Part shown: one piece after another, positions 1 to 8,112 of the stretch
Layout of the letters: each line of letters begins with the position of its first letter
Position numbering within the stretch: the first letter of the stretch is position 1
Assembly: GCA_018384375.1 (NCBI GenBank)
Contig: JAHAYJ010000115.1
Location: 1 to 33,063 of the forward strand
Direction: 5' to 3'
Length of the DNA: 33,063 nucleotides
Origin: Lachnospiraceae bacterium
GTDB taxonomy: Bacteria > Bacillota > Clostridia > Lachnospirales > Lachnospiraceae
The notes under the pieces: model-generated
The model's input: only the letters and a program-made list of their open reading frames with translations
The model's database searches: none
What the model was told of the DNA's origin: nothing
Program-made: the position numbers and the translations under genes

Positions 1-359
1 TAACCAATCAGGACATTGCCTCCATTCAGGAGCTGGTAACCAAGGTCAAGCACAAAAAGGAAGTAGGTGTGAATTACATGAAATCCTGGGAAATCGAAGA
101 AATGATGCGCCATCAGGGATTCCGGGAAGGCTTTAACGATGGCTTTAACGATGGCTTCAATGATGGCTTTAATGATGGCTTTAACGACGGGAACAGCAAG
201 GGTATTGAACAGGGAATCGAACAAGGTATTGAACAGGGTATTGACAAGCTAAATCAGCTGATCATCAAGCTGACAGAAATCGGACGCTCTGATGATATCA
301 TCAAGGCTGCCCGAAATAAGAATTTTCAAGAACAATTATTCAAAGAATTCCAATTATAG
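1..359 (+). CDS. Rpn family nuclease / putative transposase, C-terminal fragment (5' end outside window)
   Basis: The reading frame is open from base 3 to the stop at 357-359, so this is the 3' end of a longer gene and the ATG at 69 is internal. The visible 118 residues include a YMKSWEIEEMM stretch and then glycine-rich tetrapeptide repeats (GFND five times, GIEQ three times plus a variant). This is the usual C-terminal layout of Rpn (recombination-promoting nuclease, PD-(D/E)XK) proteins in Clostridia. The catalytic nuclease domain would lie upstream of the window and cannot be judged. The last 40 residues form a Leu/Ile-rich helix. A perfect hairpin follows directly. The family call rests on recognition of this tail only. 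Confidence 0.7.
   Translation, partial: TNQDIASIQELVTKVKHKKEVGVNYMKSWEIEEMMRHQGFREGFNDGFNDGFNDGFNDGFNDGNSKGIEQGIEQGIEQGIDKLNQLIIKLTEIGRSDDIIKAARNKNFQEQLFKEFQL
129..248 (+). repeat. In-frame tandem 12-bp repeats, two arrays
   Basis: Five copies of a 12-bp unit (ggctttaacgat and close variants) run from 129 to 188 and encode GFND. After one divergent 12-mer (189-200), four copies of ggtattgaacag-like units run from 201 to 248 and encode GIEQ/GIDK. Unit length is a multiple of three, so copy-number change by slippage would keep the frame. Confidence 0.95.
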
Positions 360-368
360 CTTTTAGAA

Positions 369-413
369 AGATGAGACAGCATTCTGATAGACTTTCAGAA
401 TGCTGTCTCATCT
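369..413. terminator. Perfect 19-bp hairpin between convergent genes
   Basis: Arms 369-387 and 395-413 are perfect reverse complements with a 7-nt loop. On the plus strand the stem is followed by TATTTTATCC, on the minus strand by CTTTCTAAAAG. It lies between the Rpn fragment (plus) and thiN (minus) and overlaps the first base of the thiN stop triplet, so it can plausibly end transcription from both sides. Neither side has a strong U tract. Confidence 0.8.
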
Positions 414-1030
414 TATTTTATCCTTTCCCCTATTAAGAGCAGGGTTCCCTCCCTTACAGATACCCGGCTCTTCATTCCCGTAAATTCATTACTTACGCCT
501 ACCGGATATTCCTTCGTCAAAACCGCATTTTCCAATTCATACTTAAGCCCTGTCTCATAAACCCCTTCTGCTACATCTCCAAGGCAGAACACAGAAAGAT
601 ACCCCGTCTCCTGCTCGTCAAAATAAATTTCATCATTCTTAATGACACGATACCAGGAATCCTTCCCAATCAAAATACCATGACAGCTCTTCTCTGCCAG
701 GTCTGTCAGCAGCTGGATATTGGCAATCGTATGAGAAATTCTACCTCCGGTTCCTCCATAAAGTATGAACTCACGATATCCTCGTCGCAATCCTTCCGTA
801 ACAGCCCATCCGGTATCTGTCTCATCCTTTTCAGGTTTTAACTGTATTACACCCGAGTGCTCCGGCACATAACCAAGCGAATCGAAATCACCTACCACAA
901 GATCAGCTACAATATTGTTTCTCCGGCAGTTGGAAAATCCGCCATCACAGGCTATTACCAGATCATCTTTTTCTTTTTGAAAAGGCTTCCCACCGAATTC
1001 ACCGGCTCCCACAATATAACAGATTCCCAT
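413..1030 (-). CDS. thiN: Thiamine pyrophosphokinase
   Basis: Transfers pyrophosphate from ATP to thiamine to make thiamine diphosphate in the cytosol. Family motifs are all visible: ACDGG near the start, GDFDS, the KDETD acidic motif, GGTGGRISHT and the C-terminal GVSNEF thiamine-binding segment. I place the start at the ATG at 1030 (205 residues, normal family length, beginning MGICYIVGAGEF). It is preceded by AGGTG, and that AGGTGA also carries the TGA stop of the upstream tetR, so the two genes look translationally coupled. A longer frame reaches 1075 but would run 40 bases into tetR. Its position behind an efflux pump and repressor suggests read-through co-transcription rather than a shared function. 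Confidence 0.9.
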   Translation of the reverse strand: MGICYIVGAGEFGGKPFQKEKDDLVIACDGGFSNCRRNNIVADLVVGDFDSLGYVPEHSGVIQLKPEKDETDTGWAVTEGLRRGYREFILYGGTGGRISHTIANIQLLTDLAEKSCHGILIGKDSWYRVIKNDEIYFDEQETGYLSVFCLGDVAEGVYETGLKYELENAVLTKEYPVGVSNEFTGMKSRVSVREGTLLLIGERIK

Positions 1031-1035
1031 CCCTT

Positions 1036-1653
1036 TCACCTGTACTCTCCCACTTCCTTGCAGATTTCCATACACAGCCGCTCCCTCATAATGCTATCCT
1101 CACTTAACCTGCATGCTTCATCACCGTTTAAATACAGGGCATATATCATTAGCCTGGACGCAATGCTCATGACAAGATACAGGCTGTCTTCCTCGGAAAG
1201 CTGTACCTGCTGCCCCAATTCCTCTCTGATTATCTTTTCTACCAAATCAAAGAGTACCATATCATAATCTCTTTTATCATAAAAATGTTGTCTGATTTTT
1301 CTGCCCACCGCAGAATTATCCATCATAATGTAAAGCACCTTAAATGCACAGACGATCTCCTTTTTATGCTTTTCCATATCAAGCATGATCATTTCTATTT
1401 TATCATATAAACTCTGCTTTTGCGCCAGTCTGTTATCCAGCAATTCTGTCACCTCTACCATTGCAGAGTAGAGTGACTCCGCAATAATATCTTCTTTGCT
1501 GGAAAAGTATTCATATGCAGTTCCTTTTCCGATTCCTGCGCGTGCTGTAATCTCTGAAACAGTCAGATTATTGATATCTGCTCCTTCCATGAACAACTCT
1601 GCCACTGCCCTGTACATCGCTGCTACCTTGGGCGATATTTCCCTCTTCTCCAT
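1036..1653 (-). CDS. TetR/AcrR family transcriptional repressor of the RND pump
   Basis: 205 residues. The N-terminal helix-turn-helix spans roughly residues 25-57 (LTVSEITARAGIGKGTAYEYF), followed by an all-helical ligand domain. The start ATG at 1653 overlaps the stop region of the RND permease gene, so the two are co-transcribed. A palindromic TetR-like site (CCGACC, 4 nt, GGTCGG) lies in the leader of this operon at 5975-5990, which fits autoregulation of pump and repressor. The regulatory link is inferred from position; the inducer is unknown. Confidence 0.88.
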   Translation of the reverse strand: MEKREISPKVAAMYRAVAELFMEGADINNLTVSEITARAGIGKGTAYEYFSSKEDIIAESLYSAMVEVTELLDNRLAQKQSLYDKIEMIMLDMEKHKKEIVCAFKVLYIMMDNSAVGRKIRQHFYDKRDYDMVLFDLVEKIIREELGQQVQLSEEDSLYLVMSIASRLMIYALYLNGDEACRLSEDSIMRERLCMEICKEVGEYR

Positions 1654-4600
1654 TACTTAATTCCCTCATTCATTTCTTCCACGATTTCAATTTTGCCCGC
1701 TGCCTTCTTTTTTCTTCTATGACGTTCCTTCTTTTCTCTGGAAAAGATGTCATAGATACAAGGGATGACGACCAGCGTAAGAAGCGTTCCATAGGTCAGT
1801 CCTCCGATGGTGACAATTGCCATAGGCTTTGCCATTTCTGATCCCATATCATTGCTGAACACCATCGTACTCAGCGCTAAGATCGTAGTAAGCGCTGTCA
1901 TTAGCACAGGACGAATTCTGGTTTTTCCCGCTGTCAGAATCGCTTCATGCTTGCTCATGCCTTCTGCCCGCAGTTGATTGATATAATCTACCAGCACAAT
2001 ACCGTTATTGACAATGATACCGGAAAGCATAACAAAACCAATCAATGCAATTACGCTCAGTTCACTGTCACTGATCACCAGCCCCATAAAGCCTCCCGTA
2101 AATGCAAGAGGGATCGTAAACATAATGATAAACGGTGACAGAAGCGACTGGAACTGTGCAACCATTATCAAATACATGAAGACTAGCGCCAATATCAGCA
2201 TTAAATATAGCTGTTCCATCGCATCGTTGATCGTCTCATTCTCACCGGACATTACCAAAGAATAACCAGCCGGCATTTCGTACTGATCCAGCTCCTTTTC
2301 AAGCACATCGGAAACAAGACCAACATTATAACCGTCTGCTATTTCCGCTGATACCGCAATGTATCTGGTCTGATCACTCCTGTTCACAGCCTTTGGTGAA
2401 ATTGTATCCTCAAAGGTTGCGAGATCAGATAAAAGCATCTTCTCTCTTGTTCCGTCCTGTTTTGTCCTTTCAATCTCCAAATTCTTTACCAGTTCTCTGG
2501 TCAGCGTCATATCCTTTGCATGCTTTACATAGACATCATAATCCTTAATCTCTGTCTCCAGAGCTGTTGCACTTGTTGCATCAGTCAGCTTTGCGGAAAT
2601 CTGCTGAAAAATCTCTGCAACTGTAAGTCCGTGTTCCATCGCTTTATCCCTGTCGATAATAATGCGGAGTTCACCTGTGGATTCCTCCAATCCATCTGAA
2701 ACATTACAGGTTCCTTCCACTCCTTCTACAATCGCGGCAATATCCTTTGCGATTTCCTGCATAGTATCAATTTCACGTCCTCGTACCTGTATGGATATGC
2801 CGCTGCCTCCCAGCGCACTCATATCCATCGTGGAGGTCTGGATGTCAAGCTCCGCTTCGTTCTTTTCGCAGATATCGGTCAAAAGAGCCTGGATTTCCCT
2901 GGCAAGCTCTTTATTATCTTTCTTTTTATCTTCTTTCAGTGAAAGATAAATATCTGCCGCATTGGTTGCTGCATCGCCGCTGCCCGTCAGCATCGTCATT
3001 GAGGAAGTACTTGCCATAGCACCTACATCCGTCACCTCCTCCATCTGAGACAATCTGTCCACAATCTCATCGGTAACCTTTGCCGTATCCGCAAGCGGCG
3101 TATCCTTAGGTAACGTCATACTAAGGCTCATCTGGGTACTGTCCATCTCCGGCATAAACGCAGTTCCCTTGGAATAGGATGCAACTGCGCTCACCACTAA
3201 AAGCACAACTACAAGAAGCAACACAACCGGTTTTAATTTGAGTGCCAATGCCAGAACCTTTTCATACCCATTCATCAAGGCTGTAAAAAATCTTCCGTCC
3301 TTCTGCTCCTTGGCCTTTACCAACGTTTTAGAAGCCATTGCCGGCACTACAGTCAGCGCGATCAAAAGACTTGCAAACAGGGAATAGGCAATGGTCAGTC
3401 CCATATCCACAAACAGCTGTCTGGTAATTCCTTCTGTAAACACAATAGGAAGGAATACGCAAACGGTCGTGAGGGTGGACGCCATTATGGCACCGGCCAC
3501 TTCTCCGGTTCCTTTAATTGCGGCTTCCTTGGCAGACAACCCTTCTTTTCGCATACGATAAATATTTTCAATGACAACAATGGAATTGTCCACCAGCATA
3601 CCGATACCAAGTGCAAGACCGGACAGCGAAATAACATTTAGGGTTACCCCGCTGAAATACATACACACAATCGCAGTCACAAGACTGATGGGAATGGAAC
3701 AGGCAACTACTGCTGTTGGACGTAAATCCTTCAAAAACAGGATCAGAATGATCACTGCCAGCAGTGCTCCAAACACGATATTGTTGATAATAGAATCCAT
3801 GACGAGATCAATATAAATCCCCTGATCCATCAGTGTAATCAGCATCAGGTTCTCATCCTCTTTCGTCAGCTCGTCAAACTTATCCAAAATCTTATCGGAC
3901 ACATCTCCGGTGGAATAGCCGGTCTGCTTTTGAATGGATATCATGATACCGGGAGCTCCGTTGACATTGGTATAAATGTCTGCGGAATTGTCCGTCATAA
4001 ATACATCAGCCACATCCCCCAATGTAATGATATCAACCCCGTCCATCTCCGTATTGATCAGGGGCATCTTTTTTAGTGCTTCTATATCCTCCGGTTTATC
4101 ACCTACACGGATCAGATAGGAAATTCCTTCCTCCGTCACATAGCCTGCAGGCATGGAGAAGTTCTGTGCTGTAAGAAGCGCCTGAACCGTTTCCACCGTC
4201 AGCACATTGTTCATATCTGCCTGATCATAGGCCTTCTCGCGGTTCTCCTCCAGCTCCACCTCACCGTCAAGTATCTGCTGGAGTGCATCCGCAAGCTGCT
4301 CCGCACTGTCATTCAGCTGTTCATAACCGGAGTCGATCTGCTCTCTTCCTGCCTCAAGCTGTTCCTCACCTGACTTGATCTGCTCTTCCCCTGCCTCGAT
4401 CTGTGCTTCTCCTGCTTCAAGCTGCGTCTCTGCGGTTGTTATCTGCAGTTCACCCAGACTGATTTTTGTCTGGGCATTGGCAAACTCGATTGCCGCAGTC
4501 AGATTTCCCTGATAAAGCTCGTTCATGGCAGAATCCAGCTTTTCAATATTTCCCGTGATATCGGAAAGGGTGGATTCCATCTGGGCAATGGCTGTCTCGT

Positions 4601-5933
4601 TGGCACTAATAGTGGTTTCCAACTCTGTTATCTTTGTTTCCAAGTCAGATTTGCCTGCAATCAGCTCATTTACGTTCTCCTCACCACCTGCTGCAGCTAT
4701 AGCAGCATTTGCGTTATCTTTAATATCACTTAACGCTGTTTTTGCAATCCCAACAGATGTAATTGTATCTGTATTTATTCCTAAAGTAGACAAAATATCT
4801 TTGGCTTCGTTAATTGCATTTGGCGCTTCAGCAGAACTATCATCTATTGTATCCAATTTACTATATACCTCAATTACATTAACCGCACTCTCCAGCTTCT
4901 CTATCTGCTCCAGTCCATTTTTTGCCTCCGAAAGCGCTGATGAATATGCGGAATTTGTTGCCTTCAATGTGGCAATTTCTGCATTAAAATGAATCTTACT
5001 TGCCTCCAGATCAGCCTTCGCTGTAACGATCTCCGTCTCGGCTGCTGCTAGCTGGCTTGTGGTTGCTTCCTTTTTATTCGCCAGCTCTGTTTTTCCCTCC
5101 TCAAGCTTCGTCTTATTCTCTGCAATTTCCGCCTTGCCTTCAGCGATTTCCTTTCTGGAATCCTCCAGTTCTTTCTTGGAATCCTCCAGTTTTTGACGGT
5201 TTTCTTCCAGTTCTATCTCTGAATCCGCAAGCTCCTGGCGGGCATCCGCAAGCTCTGCCTGTCCGTCATAAACCTCCTGCTTTTTATCCGCAAGTTCTTC
5301 CTTTGCCTCGTCAATTTCCACATCAATGGATCCAAACACCTGCTCATTGATCGCATCAATCTTTTCCTGACGGATGATGACATTGACACTTTCCTCCAGA
5401 AGGCCGGTAGCACTGGCAGATGCCACCCCTTCAATGCTTTCCAGTTCAGGAATGATCTTATTCTGTGTCAGCTCCGTAATCTCTGCGTTCGTCATGTTTT
5501 GTCCGCCGACAGCCGCAATCATAACCGGCATCATATCCGGATTCAGCTTCATAATAATGGGATTTCCTACAGAATCATCCCAATAGCTTTTAATCTGATC
5601 CAGATTTTCCCTGATTTCCAACGAGGCGGCGTTCATATCCGTCGATTGGGAAAATTCCAGAATTACCATCGAATAATTTTCACTGGAAACAGAACTGATT
5701 CCTTCAATATTGCTTACCGTAGCCATGGAAGACTCCACCGGCTTTGTCACTACCATCTCCACAGTCTCAGGGCTTGCACCGGGATATGGTGTCATGACAA
5801 TCACATAAGGCAGGCTGATATTTGGCAAGAGATCTGTTGTCATTCTGGTAAATGACACAACTCCCAGTACGATTACAAGAATCACCGCCACCAGTACCGT
5901 ATATGGCTTCTTTACACTAAATTTTCCCAACAT
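1653..5933 (-). CDS. RND superfamily efflux permease with a large coiled-coil insertion
   Basis: HAE1/AcrB-like proton-driven exporter fold: an N-terminal membrane helix (about residues 11-28), the DLLPNISLPYV porter start, the GMLVDNSIVVIENI transmembrane-4 motif (D782; the second Asp of AcrB is Asn here) and a second membrane half with a repeat of that fold. I choose the ATG at 5933 (1426 residues), preceded by AGGAG; the ATG at 5951 lacks a ribosome site. Typical members have about 1,030-1,050 residues. The excess is one block at about 202-574, inserted between VNVIIRQEKIDAIN and VLTVETVQALLTAQN, which are contiguous in ordinary homologues. It is almost pure heptad coiled coil (about 215-284 and 506-547), with a less regular middle. 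No membrane fusion protein or outer-membrane factor gene is adjacent, as expected for a monoderm. Substrate is unknown. Confidence 0.92.
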   Translation of the reverse strand: MLGKFSVKKPYTVLVAVILVIVLGVVSFTRMTTDLLPNISLPYVIVMTPYPGASPETVEMVVTKPVESSMATVSNIEGISSVSSENYSMVILEFSQSTDMNAASLEIRENLDQIKSYWDDSVGNPIIMKLNPDMMPVMIAAVGGQNMTNAEITELTQNKIIPELESIEGVASASATGLLEESVNVIIRQEKIDAINEQVFGSIDVEIDEAKEELADKKQEVYDGQAELADARQELADSEIELEENRQKLEDSKKELEDSRKEIAEGKAEIAENKTKLEEGKTELANKKEATTSQLAAAETEIVTAKADLEASKIHFNAEIATLKATNSAYSSALSEAKNGLEQIEKLESAVNVIEVYSKLDTIDDSSAEAPNAINEAKDILSTLGINTDTITSVGIAKTALSDIKDNANAAIAAAGGEENVNELIAGKSDLETKITELETTISANETAIAQMESTLSDITGNIEKLDSAMNELYQGNLTAAIEFANAQTKISLGELQITTAETQLEAGEAQIEAGEEQIKSGEEQLEAGREQIDSGYEQLNDSAEQLADALQQILDGEVELEENREKAYDQADMNNVLTVETVQALLTAQNFSMPAGYVTEEGISYLIRVGDKPEDIEALKKMPLINTEMDGVDIITLGDVADVFMTDNSADIYTNVNGAPGIMISIQKQTGYSTGDVSDKILDKFDELTKEDENLMLITLMDQGIYIDLVMDSIINNIVFGALLAVIILILFLKDLRPTAVVACSIPISLVTAIVCMYFSGVTLNVISLSGLALGIGMLVDNSIVVIENIYRMRKEGLSAKEAAIKGTGEVAGAIMASTLTTVCVFLPIVFTEGITRQLFVDMGLTIAYSLFASLLIALTVVPAMASKTLVKAKEQKDGRFFTALMNGYEKVLALALKLKPVVLLLVVVLLVVSAVASYSKGTAFMPEMDSTQMSLSMTLPKDTPLADTAKVTDEIVDRLSQMEEVTDVGAMASTSSMTMLTGSGDAATNAADIYLSLKEDKKKDNKELAREIQALLTDICEKNEAELDIQTSTMDMSALGGSGISIQVRGREIDTMQEIAKDIAAIVEGVEGTCNVSDGLEESTGELRIIIDRDKAMEHGLTVAEIFQQISAKLTDATSATALETEIKDYDVYVKHAKDMTLTRELVKNLEIERTKQDGTREKMLLSDLATFEDTISPKAVNRSDQTRYIAVSAEIADGYNVGLVSDVLEKELDQYEMPAGYSLVMSGENETINDAMEQLYLMLILALVFMYLIMVAQFQSLLSPFIIMFTIPLAFTGGFMGLVISDSELSVIALIGFVMLSGIIVNNGIVLVDYINQLRAEGMSKHEAILTAGKTRIRPVLMTALTTILALSTMVFSNDMGSEMAKPMAIVTIGGLTYGTLLTLVVIPCIYDIFSREKKERHRRKKKAAGKIEIVEEMNEGIK
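4293..4418 (-). repeat. 21-bp heptad-encoding repeats in the RND insertion
   Basis: Six consecutive heptads of the type EAGEAQI, EAGEEQI, KSGEEQL, EAGREQI, DSGYEQL, NDSAEQL are encoded by imperfect 21-bp repeats. A second, more diverged heptad run (LEDSKKE-type units) is encoded at about 5082-5291. The two runs would be the ends of a long helical hairpin. Confidence 0.85.
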
Positions 5934-5974
5934 ATGTATTCTGCTCCTCATTCAAGTCATTCTTTTGTTCCCGT

Positions 5975-5990
5975 CCGACCAGTCGGTCGG
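5975..5990. promoter_or_regulatory. Candidate TetR-family operator
   Basis: CCGACC (5975-5980), spacer AGTC, GGTCGG (5985-5990) is a perfect inverted repeat, and the right side continues with another GGTC. It resembles the GACCGACC/GGTCGGTC-type sites of TetR repressors of drug pumps. It lies about 8-23 bases downstream of the predicted start of transcription of the RND-tetR-thiN operon, a good place for repression. Confidence 0.75.
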
Positions 5991-5998
5991 TCAACATC

Positions 5999-6038
5999 AA
6001 AAAAAGTATATTGACAAAGCCAGTCTCTGTCAATATAC
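5999..6038 (-). terminator. Intrinsic terminator of the cysE-sigH operon
   Basis: Arms 6006-6016 and 6028-6038 (GTATATTGACA and its exact complement) enclose an 11-nt loop. On the minus strand the stem is followed by seven T residues (5999-6005). It lies 40 bases past the sigH stop codon. The same bases carry a promoter, listed separately. Confidence 0.85.
6005..6033 (-). promoter_or_regulatory. Sigma-A promoter for RND-tetR-thiN, embedded in a terminator
   Basis: On the minus strand, TTGACA (6028-6033), a 17-nt spacer and TATACT (6005-6010) make a near-consensus promoter reading toward the RND gene. Because the sequence is an inverted repeat, the plus strand has TTGACA (6011-6016), 17 nt and TATACC (6034-6039), so divergent initiation into antisense of sigH is also possible. 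Transcription toward the pump would start near 5998, directly before the TetR-like operator. Confidence 0.8.
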
Positions 6039-6077
6039 CTGAAACATTGTTAATTCTTTTTTTAGAAATTTTAGAAT

Positions 6078-6740
6078 TTAGCCCTGTTTTGAAATAGCCT
6101 TTTTCAGTTTTGCCTTGATCCGCTGAAGAGCGTTGTCAGTGGATTTATCATCTCTTCCGAGGACTCTGGCGATCTGGCTGTACTTCATTCCGGTCAGATA
6201 AAGATCAAGCACCTGCTTTTCAAAGCTGCTCAATTCCTTCTCGATCGTCTTTTCAAGCCTTTCCACATTCTCCTTATCGATTAGAAGCTCTTCCGGGTTC
6301 TTATCTGACTGTGAAATCACACTATTGATCAATTCCCATTCTTCCCCGTCACCCGTCATGTCATGCTCTGCAGCATTTGCATAAAGAGAAATGTAAGTAT
6401 TTAAGGGCGCATGCTTCTGCCTGCCGGCTGCCTGAACTGCCGTATACATCTGCCTGGATACACATAGATCGGCAAAGGTAAAAAAGCTGGCATCCCTTCC
6501 CGCATCATAATCTCTGATTGCCTTAAAAAGCCCTATCATTCCCTCCTGGATCAGATCCTCACGGTCTGCTCCCAGAATATACATAGACTTCGCTTTGCTG
6601 CGTACCAAGTTTTTATACTTATCCATGATATAGTCTGTGATTGCCTCTTCCCCGTCACGAAGGCGTACAATCAGTTCTTCATCACTGCATTTTTCGTAAT
6701 CACAGTCCTTAACAAAATTACCGGTCTTTTCGTAGCCCAT
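6078..6740 (-). CDS. sigH: RNA polymerase sigma-H factor (sporulation/transition-state sigma)
   Basis: 220 residues, sigma-70 family. Region 2 spans about 38-108 with the -10 recognition stretch ASFFTFADLCVSRQMYTAV, followed by QAAGRQKHAPLNTYISL, which is characteristic of SigH (Spo0H). Region 4 helix-turn-helix is at about 160-216 (SSFEKQVLDLYLTGMKYSQI and onward). The ATG at 6740 has GGAG in the 3' end of the upstream SGNH gene, three bases away, so translation is likely coupled. Gene order cysE-cysS-mrnC-rlmB-sigH matches the Bacillota arrangement and supports the assignment. In Bacillus SigH drives early sporulation and stationary-phase genes; whether this strain sporulates cannot be told from the window. 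Confidence 0.93.
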   Translation of the reverse strand: MGYEKTGNFVKDCDYEKCSDEELIVRLRDGEEAITDYIMDKYKNLVRSKAKSMYILGADREDLIQEGMIGLFKAIRDYDAGRDASFFTFADLCVSRQMYTAVQAAGRQKHAPLNTYISLYANAAEHDMTGDGEEWELINSVISQSDKNPEELLIDKENVERLEKTIEKELSSFEKQVLDLYLTGMKYSQIARVLGRDDKSTDNALQRIKAKLKKAISKQG

Positions 6741-6743
6741 GTT

Positions 6744-8093
6744 TTACTCCTCAATTTCCGCAGCTTCCCCGGATTGTTCCTCGTCAGCTTCCTGCGGCTC
6801 ATACATTTGAATAAGCTCTGCCGCAAAATGTTCCGCAAGGATTTTGTATCCTGCCGGATTGCAATGCACACCGTCAGGTATATAATTGTAAATAATCGCA
6901 GCATCATGAGAATCCAGAATATTGGAATTATACAGGTCAATCACCGGTATTTCATATTCTGCTGCCAACTGCTTCATTGCACCTACCAGCCTGGATTGCG
7001 GAAGCAGTTCACTTCTTTCCTTTCGCAGCATATCATGCAGGACATTCGGCAGGGGCGTTACAAAAACAACTGTCGCATCCGGATAGTTTTCTTTCAAACC
7101 TCGCATCAGTTCATCCAGATCTCCAATGAAGGTATTTTCCTTCCTCTCCTCCAGGGTTCCGAGTTCTTCCTCGTTCATACAAAAACCATCATTGGTTCCA
7201 CCCATCACAATAATTAGATCCGTATCCTCGGGTATTTCCCGATAACGGTCCACAAATGCATTTTCCCAGTATCTTCCGATGGAGGATCCTCCAATTCCCA
7301 GATTTACCACCTCACCTGCTCCTAAGATTTTCTGGAGCTGTGCCGGATATGCATGCTGCTGATAATCCTCCATGCTTTCCAGATTAGCAGCTGCTGTAAT
7401 ACTGTCACCCAGACAGGCAATCTTCGTTTCCGAAAAATCAGTCCGTTTTTCTGCTATCATTTTTTTGTCTGCCCTATTTTGAAGAATCGTTTCTGCATAG
7501 GAGCCACGAATCTTTCTCTTTTCCAGAAGGGTACTTCCGGAAGAAACTTCTTCTCCCTCCGTTCCTGATACCGCTTCATTTCCGGATATCGTTTCATTGC
7601 CGGAAACTGTATCCAGTCCATTCCCAGACACATCCTCCAAAGTATTTCCGGATATATCTTCTATACCATTTCCCGAAACATCGCTTAAAGAATCGCCGGA
7701 CACATCATGCAGAGAATCTCCGGATACATCCGACAGTTCATTACCGGACACATTACCTTCTTCCTGTAGCAAATCATCCTCCGTCCCCTGTTCCGTCCCA
7801 TCCGGAGACAGGATATTCTGCTTTCCTTCTTCTGCCTCAGCCTCCAGCATATCCTCAAAATATTCTTTATTTTCTTCGATAAAAGCCTCAATTGCAGCCT
7901 GATCCTGTGACAATTCACTGATTGTCATCTGAATCTGCGCAACATCGGCACGCGCCATCTCATAGCGCTCCACGCGCTCCTTCTCCCACTTCTTTGCATT
8001 GTAGAATTTCATTCCCTTATCAATTCCAACCGCCGCAATCATGATGGCGATCATGGCAATCACCATCAGCAGGACTCTGTTTATTTTTCCCAT
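6744..8093 (-). CDS. Membrane-anchored SGNH/GDSL hydrolase with VSGN repeat linker
   Basis: 449 residues. An N-terminal membrane helix (about 5-24) is followed by a coiled coil (about 34-90), an acidic linker with repeated (D/N)VSG(N/D) units (about 114-178), and an SGNH hydrolase domain (about 222-430). All four SGNH blocks are visible: GDS with catalytic Ser231, GIGGSS, GGTND with Asn301, and DGVH with Asp407 and His410. The catalytic domain is therefore likely outside the membrane and could deacylate cell-wall or surface glycans or lipids; the substrate is not evident. It sits between rlmB and sigH, where Bacillus carries the NYN ribonuclease yacP/rae1. The 3-base gap to sigH implies one transcript. 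The tail after 430 is acidic. Confidence 0.85.
   Translation of the reverse strand: MGKINRVLLMVIAMIAIMIAAVGIDKGMKFYNAKKWEKERVERYEMARADVAQIQMTISELSQDQAAIEAFIEENKEYFEDMLEAEAEEGKQNILSPDGTEQGTEDDLLQEEGNVSGNELSDVSGDSLHDVSGDSLSDVSGNGIEDISGNTLEDVSGNGLDTVSGNETISGNEAVSGTEGEEVSSGSTLLEKRKIRGSYAETILQNRADKKMIAEKRTDFSETKIACLGDSITAAANLESMEDYQQHAYPAQLQKILGAGEVVNLGIGGSSIGRYWENAFVDRYREIPEDTDLIIVMGGTNDGFCMNEEELGTLEERKENTFIGDLDELMRGLKENYPDATVVFVTPLPNVLHDMLRKERSELLPQSRLVGAMKQLAAEYEIPVIDLYNSNILDSHDAAIIYNYIPDGVHCNPAGYKILAEHFAAELIQMYEPQEADEEQSGEAAEIEE
7560..7754 (-). repeat. Degenerate repeats coding for VSGN/VSGD units
   Basis: About nine short imperfect repeats of 18-30 bases, read on the minus strand, encode VSGNELSD, VSGDSLHD, VSGDSLSD, VSGNGIED, ISGNTLED, VSGNGLDT, VSGNET, ISGNEA and VSGTEG. 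They form a flexible Ser/Gly/Asp-rich spacer between the coiled coil and the hydrolase domain. Confidence 0.88.
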
Positions 8094-8112
8094 CTTTTAC
8101 CCTTATTATCTT

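Noticed and set aside
129-248. CRISPR-like array
   Set aside because: Units are 12 bp, contiguous and in frame without spacers, so they are coding repeats.
1031-1075. Longer thiN start overlapping tetR
   Set aside because: The ATG at 1030 has AGGTG at a suitable distance and matches the family N-terminus.
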